In this document: one piece after another, positions 46,713-59,700 of the stretch
How positions within the stretch are numbered: position 1 is the first letter of the stretch
Layout of the letters: each line of letters begins with the position of its first letter
Assembly: GCA_013398615.1 (NCBI GenBank)
Contig: VZSR01003807.1
Span: 1,335,180-1,399,179 of the forward strand
DNA from: Brachypodius melanocephalos
Lineage: Eukaryota > Chordata > Aves > Passeriformes > Pycnonotidae
Length of the DNA stretch: 64,000 nt
Direction: 5' to 3'
Translations under genes and position numbers: made by a program
The notes under the pieces: generated by a model
What the model saw: only the letters and a program-made list of their open reading frames with translations
Told to the model about the DNA's origin: nothing
Databases searched by the model: none

Positions 46713-46812
46713 NNNNNNNNNNNNNNNNNNNNNNNNNNNNNNNNNNNNNNNNNNNNNNNNNNNNNNNNNNNNNNNNNNNNNNNNNNNNNNNNNNNNNNNN
46801 NNNNNNNNNNNN
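46713..46812. other. Assembly gap of exactly 100 N
   Basis: One hundred undetermined bases break a GC-rich stretch. A round length usually marks a gap of unknown true size. It probably hides COG2 exon 1, its 5' UTR and the promoter. No gene or open frame should be read across it. Confidence 0.95.
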
Positions 46813-46815
46813 CGG

Positions 46816-47642
46816 GAGTCACGGGAGAGACCGGGTTGGAAAACGCCTCTGGGGTCATCGAGCTCAACCTGGGACTGAGTACCACTATGTCAATTACGTC
46901 ATGGCACTGGGTTCCACGTCCGGTCTTTTCTTAAACACCTCCAGAGACAGTGATTCCACCACCTCCCTAGGCAGGCCATTCCGATGTCTAAGCACCGTTC
47001 CTGTGAAGAAATCCTTCTAACGTCCAATCTAAACTTTCCCTGAGACAGATTGAGGCCGTTTCCTCTCGTCCTGCCGGTGGTTGCCTGGAAGAACAGGCTG
47101 AGCCCACCTAGCTACAGCTTCATTTGGGACAGTAGTAGAGAGCAGTGAGGTCCCCTCCGAGCCTCCTTTTCTCCAGGCTAAACACTGCCAGCTCCCTCAG
47201 CTGCTGCTCACAAAGGATTTATGCTCCAGACACTTCACCAGCTCCATCATCCTTCTCTGGACACACTCCAGCACTCCAATGTCCTTCCTGAGTGGAGAAT
47301 CTCAGAACTGGACACTGAACTCAAGGTGCAGCCTCACCAGTGCAGAGTGCAGGGTGCAGGTGAGCAGTCACTGACCCATTCCTGTGGGACACATTAGTGA
47401 CACTGATAGTGACAGAGGCCAGGATGCCATTGGCCTTCTTGGTCACCTGGGAGCACACTGGCTCACGTTCTGCTGCTGTCCTGCACCACCAGGTCCCCCT
47501 CCATCCACTTTCTCCCAGACTGTATAGCACTGCATGAGGTTGTGGCCAAAGTGTAAGACCCAGCACTGAACACTCACACCCAACCTCATGTCCTGGGGAT
47601 TTACAAAGGGCAAACTCAATCCCCTCATCCAGATCATCCAGT
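46816..47642 (-). mobile_element. CR1 LINE 3' fragment 1 (antisense)
   Basis: The plus strand reads as the reverse complement of a CR1 3' region. The 3' end (AGACCGGGTTGGAAAACGCC) abuts the gap, and familiar CR1 phrases follow, such as CTTTTCTCCAGGCTAAACAC, CTTCTCTGGACACACTCCAG and GGTGCAGCCTCACCAGTGC. The element is 5'-truncated at about 47642. It covers only the 3' end of ORF2 and the 3' UTR and has no intact reading frame. Confidence 0.85.
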
Positions 47643-48025
47643 AGCACTACCACTGTAACCCCTAAACCACTAAACCATGTCACCCAAAGCCAGATCCAGA
47701 TGCCTCTTGATTCCACCATTTCCCTGGGCAACCTATTTCAATGCCTGACCACCCTGTCAGTAATTTTTTTTCTAATATCTAACCTGAATCTCTCCTGTCT
47801 CAGCTTAAGGTGATTTCCTCATGTCCTCTCAGTGCAGGCGTAGGAGATACCAGTCCCTACCTCACTACAACCTCCTTTCAGGCAGAAAGCAATAAGGTAT
47901 CCCCTGGGCCACCTCTTCTCTAGACTAAAACCCAGCTCCTTAGGCCATTCCTCATAAGATATGTTTCTAGACCCTTCACAAGCCTTGCTGCCCTTCTCTG
48001 GACATGCTCCAGTACCTCAATGTCC
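47643..48025 (-). mobile_element. CR1 LINE 3' fragment 2 (antisense)
   Basis: A second start of CR1 3' sequence (CTAAACCATGTCACCC, then TTTCCCTGGGCAACCTATTT) repeats the same order of motifs as fragment 1, through CTTCTCTGGACATGCTCCAG. It is therefore a separate copy in the same orientation, placed at the truncated end of fragment 1. Boundaries are approximate. Confidence 0.8.
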
Positions 48026-48330
48026 TTGAATGATTTGGGATAGGAAAGGATAATGACCTTGAATGGGTTAGGCTGGAAGGGACCTTAAAGATAATCTAGC
48101 TTTAACACTCATGCCAGAGTCACCACTCATGGCAGAGACACCTTCCACTAGACCAGATTTCTCAGAGCCCCATCCAAGATGGCCTTGAACGCTTCCAGGG
48201 TTGGGACATCCACAGCTTGTCAGGGCAGTCTGTTCCAGTGCTTCATCCTGACAGTAAAGACTTTCTTCCTGGTATCTGATCTAAACCTGTGGTTCTTGCC
48301 ACCCTGAGATGTCAGGGTAGCTGAGCTGTG
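48026..48330 (-). mobile_element. CR1 LINE 3' fragment 3 (antisense)
   Basis: This third copy opens with GGCTGGAAGGGACCTTAAAG, the hallmark antisense CR1 3' end. It runs through ACACCTTCCACTAGACCAGA and CCAGTGCTTCATCCTGACAG and ends near the phrase TCTAAACCTGTGG. It belongs to a different, probably younger CR1 subfamily than fragment 1. Confidence 0.85.
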
Positions 48331-51300
48331 CTGTTCGTGTGGGTGCCTGGTGTGTGCTCCACAGTGGGCACTGAGTGCACCAAACTGACCCAGTCATGTA
48401 AAGCTGCAGGGGCCAGCCATCAGGGCCCACGGCACAAGCCATGGAGTCACAGGGCTGTGGAGGAGGAAGGCGGCTCCAGCAGGTGGAAGCTGAGCAGAGT
48501 CACGCAGATCTGGTAGCCCACAGCCATGTCTCATCAGGTTTTACGTATTACCGGGGTGGAGGATACCCAGCCTCTATAAGCAAGAAGTGCCAGGGTCTGA
48601 CCATTCTTTAAAGCAAAATAAGCTTTTTCTCATGTTTAAATTTGTTGTCATTTATGCCCATGTGATCCTGAGTAACAGGAATTAAGTCAGAGCATAATTT
48701 ACTTCCCCCATCCTTTTTTTCAGCACTATCTCCTCTTAGGCTCTTGTTTCCTTCAAAATCTTTTGTTCAAGGTCGCTGATGCCTTAGCAAAGACAAATTT
48801 AGCTCTAGAAAGCCTCCCTGCTGTCACATGCATTTCTGTTTGCGCCTCAGGATGGAAGACAGCAAACGATCTCATTCCTCGCATGAGCATTTTATGTATT
48901 TAATTTTGTTTCAGTGAACTCAAATGAGGAGCTATCCAAGTGCCTTACCAAAGAGTTGTAAAGGTGCATCCTGTACAACTGTTTCTCTGCCAGCTGCTCT
49001 GTGGATAATGACAGAGAAGACTCCCCAGGCCTGACCAACGTGGGCTCAGTGGTACACTGGGCTGGAAACCTCTTGGGCAGCCAACATTTTGACAGCACCA
49101 GCACATACCTCCCTCCTAAGTCCTTCAGCGCTGCCACAGAGCCTGGCTGGTCTGTAAGCAGCAAAGATTCATGCCAGTGATTCATGGCTGGCACTGAGTT
49201 TCTCAGGACTTCCCTGAGTTACTAGGAATATGAAGAGCCAAGTGGGTCAGTGGTGGGCATGGTGGACATGTGCACCCGCTGGCTGGCTCCTTTTGTACCT
49301 ATTGCCCCCACTTGCTTTCACCCTGTCCCTTTGGGAAGCTTTTCAAGACTGATATATTTCAGAGTGTTCAACCCTCTCATAGATCTCAGAGGTTGGCAGG
49401 CATGATTTATAGCTGTCGTGTGTTGTCAGCTGGAGAGCAGAAAACAGTACACCCACCGCACAAATCTACACTGGCACTTTTTTTGCAATAGCCATCACTG
49501 TGTGTGTCAGGTTTCTTACACTGTGATATTTAAATGTCTACATTCTGGTGCAGGAACAAAGCCACACTATTACTTAGCTATATTTTAATTTAATGAGCTA
49601 AATGCTTGAAATTAAAATTCTAACCAGCTTTTAATGTTAACTTCTTAACAAGTAGTTACACCTACTTCTTCTAAGTGTACTAGCTAGGACAAATCTTGCT
49701 CTAAAAAGAATTGCTGTTGCCATTCATGGTTTTGTTTACAAAGATCTAATTATGAAGTGCTTTGAGGAAAAACAAAGTATGCTTCTAACTTGAATTTGTT
49801 TATTGATGCGCCCTTACACTCTTCATATTTATCGATATAATTGTAAATTCAAATATGAAGTTTGTGGAACTTAATGATTTACCAGCGCGGACTCCTATAT
49901 GGCACTTTGAGTAGGTTAACACTAAAACCAGAATTAGGGGTCGTAAGTTATTTCCTCATACCCTGTGCCTGCACAGCCATTTTCACCTGGTGCAGTGGTG
50001 CGCAAAGTCAAGTTTCTCCAAGATGGAAGAGATAAGCAAAGCAGTGAGGGAGCTTGACATTCCAAAGAGTCCTACAAAGCTCCCTATACTTCCATTACTT
50101 TTGGTTCCTTAGTCCATTCGTACTACAAGCCCCTTCATCCCTTTCCTTCCCTGGTTCTTGTTACTGTCATTCCAACACTTCCTGGCTTAGAAAACACAGT
50201 TTTAAATGCTTTTTCCCAACCACAAAGATGTGGCACCTAAGAATTTCTTGAAAACTTTTAATCACCATTTAATCTGCAGTTTTTGAATAACATATCATTA
50301 ATGAACCCATGAGATGAATGAAGAGAGAGCACCTGAAAATCTGTCTCAGTATAACTGTGATTATCTGAATAAGGATAATGTAGGTGTCTGAGAGTAGAAG
50401 AGCTACTTTTAGCTGTTGTGTGGGCACTGAATTTTAAAGATTCCAGGACCATTTCTCCTTCTCAAATAAAGAACATTTCAAGGGAGGAATAATGATACAA
50501 CAAATTATGTTTAGGAAAATAGCATCATCATTTTACCGAAGGCTGCCAATGACCAATCCACTATCTTGGAAATATCAGTATATACTAGTTAAAATGGGAA
50601 GGAAAACAGTTAGTTTTACCTTCCACCACATTCTTGAAAGCCATCTCTGATTTTATTATTTAAAAAGATTGAAGACATCACCTACAATTTATGATAAATG
50701 GGAAAATTGTGACTGTGCACAACATGTAGGGACAGATATACTATGACTTATATGTAGTACAACACTCCAAGTACTTCAAAAAGCTTCAAGAAGCTTCAAA
50801 AATTTTAGTATTAGGCAAACTGAGGTGCCAGTGTTATTGTATTCTTTTGAGTACCTTGCCTTCCTAAGATGACATCTCTATCAATGTATCTTCTGGCCTT
50901 CCAGCAAAACCGTGTAAGAAATACTCTGTGTTAGTTGCTTTCAGTAGATGTTAAAAACAAAGAGCATCAGTTAATAAACAGACATTCAGGATGCAGAAAG
51001 GGATATTTTCCTAATATTGACAACTTACTGAGTGCCTTTATTTTGTTTTCTTTTGGAAATTGAATTAAATACATGGAAAAGTGTAGAAGGGTTTTATATA
51101 CCTGATTCCAGCCCTGAATACTGAAGTCAGTGAGTGAATGCTGCTGATTTCTGTGCTTAACTGTCAGTGACTCAGTTCCAGAGGTGTTAATAGGCCTACC
51201 AAGCTGGTGAGGGTCTAGTCATGCTTAATGTCAGTAAGTAGATTTTAAAAGGCTTGGTCCTAGATAAACAAGCTAAAGAAGAAGTTTGGGAATTCCTCAG

Positions 51301-51415
51301 GTGTTGGGTCTTAGAAAACAACTATAACACTGCAGTAATGACATTGGTATGTGGATATATCAAAATATGAATTTATATGTATGATATTAATAAGCATCTT
51401 GACTTTAAAAAAAAT
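48331..51415. other. Intergenic DNA, no gene recognised
   Basis: No supported exon, RNA gene or repeat family was found here. A 100-codon open frame on the minus strand (48892-49194) has no recognisable domain. In human the next gene beyond COG2 is PGBD5, about 200 kb away, so gene-poor DNA is expected. Confidence 0.6.
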
Positions 51416-51605
51416 TAAACAGTCATTCACCAGAGCAGCCTTCCCAGGGACATGGAAAAGTGCCCATGACTGCATCACTGGAGGTTTTCAAGATGCAATT
51501 GGACAGGGTGCTAATTAATTTCACCTAGGCTGCCCTTCTAATGAAAGTTTGGACAAGATAGTCTCTCGACGTTTTTTTCCAAACTGGGCTATTCTGTGCT
51601 TCTGT
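51416..51605 (+). mobile_element. CR1 LINE 3' fragment 4 (sense)
   Basis: The phrases CACTGGAGGTTTTCAAGATG, TTGGACAGGGTGCTAATTAA and CAAACTGGGCTATTCTGTGC follow the order of the sense CR1 3' end. It is diverged and 5'-truncated, and ends near the terminal ATTCTGTG motif. Confidence 0.75.
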
Positions 51606-52365
51606 GGCACATACAACAAGATCTGTAGTGTATGTATGTAAAATGTAGAATTGCAGTATGAAAATATGCCAGCTTAAAACCAGTTTTGAACATACGTCAT
51701 CTTAAAATGTTTTAGAATTGTCCCCTTGCCCTGATGGGGTAAGTACAGACTGATGCTTTACATCAAAGATATGTTGAGTACAGTGGCATGAGAAAGCAGA
51801 GAGGTGAGTGGGGAGAGAAGTGAAGGAGGAAGTTTCAGCTCTCTCATGCATGAGTTGCCATGCCCAGACGAGGCATAGTGTAAAGGACCTGCCTAACTTG
51901 GGACATCTTGCCTCAGGGCCCCACATAGCTGAAAAAAAGGCTGTGGCTTTCCACCTTCAGCTCCTCCTGACGTGCTCACAATGGCAGTCAGGAAAGATCT
52001 CAAAATAGAACTTAATTATTTTGAGTTAACCTGAAAATTTCCTCTCAGTTGCTGAGTTAGCTGGCTAATTGGAGTTCAGTGATATCCCAGGCATTACAGA
52101 AGTAGCAAGACTGGAACAGAGATAACTGCATATACCTGATTCAGCAGAATTACCCAAAATTCAGGGATTATCAATTTATTTCTGGCAGGAGAGGAAACAA
52201 ATGGCAGAGTTGTTTATTACTTTGATAATGTGCTTGCTACTAGAAATTACAAAAGGCTATTTTTTAAAGACAGAACGTTCAAACAACAGCACAATGTGTT
52301 GGTTTATAGAACCAGATCTCCTTTATTCAGTGCTTTGCCCAAAAATATCTGTTCAGCTTTTGATC
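51606..52365. other. Intergenic DNA between two CR1 fragments
   Basis: No gene or repeat was recognised. The 103-codon frame at 52201-52512 runs into the next CR1 fragment and is not credible. Confidence 0.55.
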
Positions 52366-52815
52366 AAGGTTACATTATTCACAAGCAGGGCCATAAAAAT
52401 CATCATATGGCTTGGACACCTCTCTTATGAAGAAAGGCTAAAAGCATTGAGGATTTTCAGCCTGAAGAACAGAAAGGTCTATGATGCCTTATTTCAGCCT
52501 TTTCATAGGTAAAGAGGGCCTGTAAGAAGGCTGGACAGAGACTTTTACCAAGGACTGTAGTGTCTGGACATGGAGCAATGATTTTAAACTGAAAGAAGGT
52601 TGATTTATATTGGATATAAGGAAAAAAAGTTTTTACAGTGAGGGTGGTGAGGTACAGGAATAGGTTGTCCAGGTAAGCTGTGGATGCCCCAGCACTTTCA
52701 AGATCAAGCTGGAACTTTGAGCATCCTGGCCTAGTGAAAGATGTCCTGGCTTATGGCAGGGAAGTTGAGCTAGATGATCTTTAAAGGGCCTTTCCAAGCC
52801 AAATCATTCTTTAGT
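52366..52815 (+). mobile_element. CR1 LINE 3' fragment 5 (sense)
   Basis: The order of CR1 3' motifs is clear: TCTTATGAAGAAAGGCTAAA, then TTTTCAGCCTGAAGAACAGA, ACAGTGAGGGTGGTGAGGTA, AGGTTGTCCAGGTAAGCTGT and GAGCTAGATGATCTTTAAAG followed by GGCCTTTCCAAGCC. This is a longer but diverged sense fragment ending in an ATTCTTTAGTTCTTTGG tail. Confidence 0.85.
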
Positions 52816-55800
52816 TCTTTGGTTGTGCAATGCTGTGACTGTCCAGGAGATCCCTGCTCTTCCTTTTCTTTCATTCTGTTCATTGTTTCTTTAGCATGCC
52901 TCATTCTGCCAGGCACACCCCTCCCTGGAACACTACCTAGTGGAACCCTTATCTGCATTTGGTATATATTTCTCATCATTTTCTTGTTTGTTTGTTTTGC
53001 GCTGTGATATGTATCTGTGTTTTGACTGAAAGTGGCATGGTTTCAGCCGTGATTTCTTATGTGAGCTCTATAGTTTCTTATAGTTATCACAAAGGAAAGA
53101 TAACAGTTGTATGTTTCAAGTTCAGTGAGATTTAATCAAATCCTCATTGTGTTGTGGAAGTGCTGGGGAACAGAATTTTTCACCTTTCTCGTTTTTCTAA
53201 TAGGTATCTCTTAGAGAAAGAGATGGAAATTTAGGTGTCCCTTGACAATACAAATTATTAATTTTTTAGCATTTTAGCCACTGGATGTCACTAATGATTC
53301 ACAGAAACATAGAAATCCGTGCACTTTTTCCAAAGGGTAAAAAATTATTTAAAGAGCACAAGATTTGGAGGAGAAGCATTTCCATCTGAAATGGGAGCAA
53401 GTTTTATTAGCATGCGGTTAGCAGAGACCTGGTTGGGCTTGCCAAGTTTTGTTTAACTGGATGACTTTTAAGGTGGCAAACGGATACTCTGCTATAAGAT
53501 TCTGAGAAACAAAGCCAGAAAAGTTTTTTGCACAGCTCATTTAGAAGGCATGAGCTAACCAAGCTGGAAGAGAAACTCTGCCTGGGAAAATGGATGTGTG
53601 AGTTGTGGTGTATATATCACAGATATTGCATGTAGTTGTGTACTTACACATGTGGAGCCCACCTAGCAACACAACAGAAGAAACAATGAAGAAGACTCAG
53701 ATGTGCCATTATTGTATAAACCAATTAAGAGGAAAAATACACATCTGAGGATTTTAATAAATGTGCTTGATGATGGCAAAGCATCTTCTGGCCAACATCC
53801 CCATACGAGTGCCACCACTGCTGTGCCTTTTGCACTGCAAGTCTCAAGAATAACAAACGACTCAATGCTGTCATGATTTTTGCATTAAATTAGCAACCCC
53901 TACAATACCTGTTACAGACGTGTGTGGGACTTCTAGACTTCTCTTCAAAAAATCCTAGAGAGTGATTTCTATTTCTGCAGTGCACATGGCAGATACCAGA
54001 CATACCCCAGCTGCTTCAGGCTTGCTGTGAATGTACAGATCAGCTGTGCAGCCGCTGCGCAAGGGACGCTCTCTGCTGCAGCCCAGGCAGGGGTTTGGTC
54101 AGGTCCCCTGGCCTCAGACACATTCCTTTTGGCTGGAATGCTACGAATTTCCTGACATACCCAGTCGATCTTCTCAAGCACCACCAGCCATCTGCCAGGG
54201 GATGCCTGATATCTAGAAATTGCAAGAAAATAACCAGACTGTGCTTTTTCTTCTAGGGCATAAAATGCAGGAAGGAAAAGAGGGTATGCCGATCAAAAAG
54301 TCAATCTATGAGCAAAAATATTGCTACAGAGAGATTTTACTACAGATTTAGGCAACAATACTATAAATACAGGATAACCATTTCAGTCTGGGGAGTGGCC
54401 CACATATTAAGGCAGGTTACCCTTATTGATAAACATGTATTTGACCAAATTGTCATTTCAGTCTTTGGGTTTTTTTGCTATCTCACTTTTGAATACTATT
54501 ATTTTTTGGTCTGTCCATTATCATTTCCATTTTAAAGTTTCATCCTTGTTTCTAAGCTGTAGTCATGTCAGTGTTTTTGTGTTTATTAAAGCCCAGGCAC
54601 AACTGAAAGTGATAGTATATTCAAGGTGACAATTTTACAGTATGGGTTACAAAAAAAAAAGCTCAGGCAGACTTTAATGAGGTTCACTGTAGTAACCACC
54701 TTGGTACAACTCTTATGACTTCAGATGGATTATATGAATTGAATAAAAGTTTAGTTTCTTAGTGTGTACAAAAGCACATGCTGCGCCATGAGGCACAATA
54801 AGTCAGTGGATGCTGAACATAAGAGAGACATCTGTGCTTTTAAGGGACTGATCATTCACAGACAGCATACCCCTAGCTCTCTTTTATCAGTGCTAGGGGC
54901 CAAGGACAGATACTACAAGATGTGCTATCAGTTCCTTTGTGGGACTGTATCCTCGTTTAAGGCCTTGGGGTGCTGAAACTTAAAATCTCAGCTCTGACAT
55001 TAAGTTTTTGATCAGAGACAATGTGCTTACTCTTTACTTGTACATTTTTAAATGCACATTCCTGTACATTTTTAAAAATTACTCTGCACAGCTAGAAATT
55101 TTAAATGACATTATTTTAAAAAAATAATATCCTCAACTAAAAAAGAAAAGAAATTAAGTTTTAAAACCCTAAAAATTAATAATCCTAAACTTTATTTAAG
55201 TTAAGCTTGCCCAAAGGGTCAGAAAAGTGGTATTTGATTGGAATTGAGTTTGCCTGTTCTTACCAGGATGCTGCTAGGCTGCATCATTTTTTTCTGAGAA
55301 GAATTCTTAATCCTCATGCAGATGGGAAGTAACAATAAACACCATCTGCTGCAAATTAGGTTACTCTCTTAGCAACGAGTGAGATCAGGCTCTGTCTCAG
55401 ACTACCATTTTCTATGCTGAAGTACACACTGGCACTTCAGCCTGTAACAGAACGAGTGATCAGAAACAAAGTGGAAATAAGAAATGAAAGATCTTTCTTA
55501 CTCCCCTCCTGGCAAGATCCTTCCTGTCCCTGACAACCCCAGGGTTTTGTTGCTGTATGCCAAAGGGTCCAATATCCTCTCATCGCCCCATCTTCCTCTG
55601 GCTCCCAGCTTCTCCTGTGGGAGTGGGAGCAGCAGCATGAAGTGCTGGCAATCTCTCATGACTGCTAGGTGCTGGGAGCCAGCCCAGGAAGTAAATAGGA
55701 TCAGCAGGGAAGGGCTGTGTGTCAGCTGAGAGTGGATTTAAAGCTGTCTGCTGTTGGCAGAGCTCACAGGGAAGTGGGCCGGTGAGACACTGCCTGGCTT

Positions 55801-56695
55801 CCCCTGGCAGAACGCGTTCCCTGGCTCGGCTGCCCCGTGGGTGCTGTTCGCCTTCTGCTCCCCAGCTCCACCCCAGGACTGCTCCATGATTACAGCATGT
55901 CAACTTGTTCAGGACAGCAGGTGCTGGAGCAGATGCTTCTCATTAACTTGGCATGACATCTCTCCACACAAAGCTCTCCTGTACCATGACAAGGTGATTT
56001 TGAAAGAGAATGGTCTGGGTTTTTTCCGTTATTTTATACCGTGTCTGATGAACTTTCTCTGTTGGTAATGTTCACACTGTTTTGACCGGGTTCAGGCAGC
56101 AGTTAATTCAAGTGCTGTGCAGTTCACAGATATAGACTCTTAGAAGATAAAAATGCAAGAACTTTAGAAGTCCTTTAAAGCATTTTTCTGATGCAGCTAT
56201 ATGTTATATAATAACAGGAAATGTTATATTTGCTCTCGAATCACCAAAAATACACTTGTAGTTAAAGGATTCAAGTTTGACTCACTACCAGGGGAAAGTT
56301 CTCTCTGCTCCTTATTCAAATATTTGTGGAAAAACCTGCACGTCTTGACAGTTTCAAGAACTCATAGAAATAATGTTTGTGTCATTCCTTTTTTGTATTT
56401 GTCATACTCCGGTTTCCAGTTAACACATGGGTAGGTGAGTGTCAGCACGATTACTCACAGGGAACCTACCTTTTTAATATGCTCAGAAGATTTTACTGGC
56501 TCTGTATTGGATTTGGTAAATTAACACTGGTGATGCTCCTTAAGTTTTAAGACTCAGCTAAATAATAAGAGCCATATAGAATATTCAGTTCTTCTGTGAT
56601 ACATCTCCTGAGCACGTACAGATGTGCTGGTGCTCAGCTCATCAGCTGGTGCTCCTGAGAAGGGTACAGGTCATGAGCACCATGCTACAGGTCAT

Positions 56696-56721
56696 GTAGC
56701 ACGTGCTACACCATCCACGTG
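56696..56721. promoter_or_regulatory. Paired CACGTG E-boxes, one in a 14-bp palindrome
   Basis: GTAGCACGTGCTAC (56696-56709) is a perfect palindrome centred on CACGTG at 56700-56705. A second CACGTG lies at 56716-56721, 16 bases further on. Such sites bind bHLH-leucine zipper factors (MYC/MAX, USF, CLOCK/BMAL1). They sit in intergenic DNA with no known target gene, so their function is only a possibility. Confidence 0.4.
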
Positions 56722-59700
56722 GCCATGTGTTGGTCCTGCAGGCCAGGCACTACAAATCTAATCTACTGATGCTCTGAGGAAATATCCCCATGTTCCAGAC
56801 ATACAATAGACTGGTTGGAGATAGTGAGAAATAATCCCGGCTGCCCAGAAATCATAGGTAAGAGATTCCTTCATTCTGCCCAAGAAAATTTTTGAGTGGA
56901 AAGAAACCATACCTGAGAGAGATTATATTCTGAACTACATATATGGCTGTGAGTCACTGCCTTTGTCTAATGCTGTACAGATAGAGAGGGGGGAAAAAAC
57001 CCAAACCACAAGACTTTGATTTTCAATCCTCATTCTGTCCTTAGGCTAGTTTTGTCAGACTCTCACTTGGGCTACCAAATAATTTACACACGGCAATAAA
57101 TGATTGGACACGAGCTCATATTTTCTGTTGATCCCACCATTTTCTGCTTGTCCTCTGCCATCTAATTTTAACAAACGGCTCTTGTCAGGACACTTGTGCA
57201 GCCAAGTGCCTTTGATAAAAAAAAGTTTCCCTCTGGTCTCAGCTGCAATATAGAAAGATATGTGAATTGCAGATGAAATTTTCAGTCAGCTAGTTTTATG
57301 GAGCTTTTGGTTTTGGTAACTCATAACATTTTGAAGGGACAGCATATTTAAAAGCCATGCTTGAGGCCTCTTATGAATCAGATCCCTACAAAATGGACTA
57401 CATTTCAGCATCTGAAAAGCAAGGCTGGCACAATCATGAGTCATTTATTTAAAAAGTAGGACATATCTGTACTTTACCAGTGGTGTAATTATGTGCACTA
57501 GGTTAAGAAAGTTCTTTTTATTAAAAAGAATTTTTAGCATGCACCCTCCCAAGATATAAGAAATTAGTAATAGAAATTACCTGATTGGTCATTAAATCCA
57601 TCCCTTCACAGCAGGATAATTGCTGTGCAGTAAAGAACACAAATCGCTCCAATGAGCTGAAATTTGTCATGGGGAAGACTAAAGGCAAGATATGATTTCT
57701 TTATACAGATTAAAAAGACTTGTCTTGATAAAGTAGTCACCATTTGTTATATAAAGAAATAAATCCTTGTGCCAGAGAGGCAATGCCCAGCCCGTCCCAG
57801 TTCTTCAAATGCAAAGACTGTGTTTTCATCTTTTCCAATGTCTTTGAGTATACAGTTCCTGTAAGATATGGAAAATATATGCAATGGAGATTGATTAGAA
57901 ACAGGACGGGTAAATATTGTTTGCTGTGACGAACTCCTACTCCTCCCTTACTGATCAACACTACTGGCATTATCCACTTTCTGAGAAAATACATGTGGTC
58001 CTAATCTGCAAACTTCCATGAGGAGCACATTAAATATCAGGAGGGAGGGCAGAATTCTGGGGTGCCTACAATATTGCCTGTGGCCTTCCTCTAAACTGAC
58101 ACAGCCAGCTACCCCTGGGTCACCCCACTGTGGGGGAAATGCCAGTGTGAGGGAGGCATTTATGGCAGCTGCTCTCAGTGCTCCCACTGAGATTATAAGT
58201 CTCACAATGCAGCACTTGTTTCCTTGAGTTCCTCTTTTGTTTCTCTTTGTCATAGCCAAATGGCAGAGTGGACAACAACTGTTTTTCAGTACTTGGATGA
58301 ATCCTTGGAGCCATGTACAGGGGATGAGGTATGTGTATTTTATTGACAGTTAGAGAAATTAGGAGAACTTCTCAGACTGAGATCAGAGTTTCACACCTCC
58401 CTGATACAGGGTGCAACCCAGAGATAGGCTGACAGGTGTTTTTGAGAGTGTTCTCTGGTTGCTGTCTTTAAAAGGTTGTGGCATTGAGGAAAGCCCCAGA
58501 GCATATTGGGTGCTACTTTGCATTTTAGAATACTTGCATCTCAGGTAAGGAGAGCAAGAGAACAAAAATAGAAGAAAAATAACAAAGGAGCCAGAGTGGT
58601 CTGATCTTACTAAATAAACCCATGTACAGATGCTGCTAAGATGCCCAAGAGTGCTGTGTGAAGCATTTGAGGCAATGGAATCACAGGAAATAAACCTGAA
58701 GAGTTACAGGACCTCTGGAAATGCCAGAGAAAGTGGATTGAACTCAAGGGAAGGAATAGTTCCTGCTTTAGTTATGGGAGAGACTCATGAGGAAAACAAT
58801 GAGGCTGTAATACTTTAAGCCTTTCTGAAGCTCACCTCTAAATTGTTGCCTTCAAATTCTTGGCAGTGCTGAGTCATCTGGAGCTCTGTGATGATAATTT
58901 CCTCCCTGTTCACAGCTTGATTCTGCTTGACCAGGTACCTCTAGATCTGCTGCCATTGCCTGATTGATTTTTTACGCACCTGAAGTCTCATAAGCCGCAT
59001 TTCACGTGGCTGTAGTAAGTGATTCCCAACTGGGTATGTTGTCATCCACAGCAGTGACATTGTTTGATAAAGAGAGAAAAGAGCCTGGGAGAATTTTCAA
59101 GGTTAAAGTACATTTTGAGTAGATATAAATAGACTAAAGCTATCATCACACCTGCCTCTCTTCTCTAAACTCCTGAAGATCACAGGCTCTAAGTGTCACA
59201 CTCAGCAAGGACAGTAGAATACAGAGGAAAGAAACAACTGCTGTGGGCAGTATAAAAATACAGGGTTTAAATTTATTTCTGGCTCACAGACCCTAAACCA
59301 TGACTATTTTGTGCAAGTTGTGAGTTCAGCCGTGAAAGCACCTTGGGTCACCTTGCTACAAATAAAACTCAAAGCTATTTCTCCCATTGTCTCATAAAGT
59401 ACGGCAGGTGAAATTTCAGTTCTGCTCTGCTGTTCCAGCTCTCTCCCATTCTGCAACATCCATCTCCTAAAATGTTTTCTCTAGTCCCCTCTTTAAATTA
59501 AAAATGTTTCTAATTCAGGTTTTGGATTTTGTTTAAGATGAGAGCAGTTGCTACAGAAAGTCTGATTGACAGCTCAGCTGGCCCCACATTCTTTCTTTGA
59601 TGATGTCTATAAAAAATGAGAATATTTATTAAATCCCTGAAAGATACTCTAATGAAATCTCTCTCTAGATAATACTCAAAGGGATTCAGATGCCTCAATG

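Noticed and set aside
46640..46885. Open frames running through the N gap on both strands
   Set aside because: They are artefacts of translating undetermined bases. The right-hand part is CR1 sequence, and neither frame reads like the COG2 N-terminus.
47321..47731. 136-codon minus-strand open frame
   Set aside because: It lies within CR1 fragments 1 and 2 and crosses their junction, so it is repeat-derived chance coding.
48892..49194. 100-codon minus-strand open frame after the CR1 cluster
   Set aside because: I considered a retroelement or exon remnant, but no domain or acceptor/donor pair supports it.
55580..55903. GC-richer patch with a 107-codon minus-strand frame
   Set aside because: I considered a first exon or promoter of a neighbouring gene. 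There is no TATA box, no clear donor and only modest CpG content.
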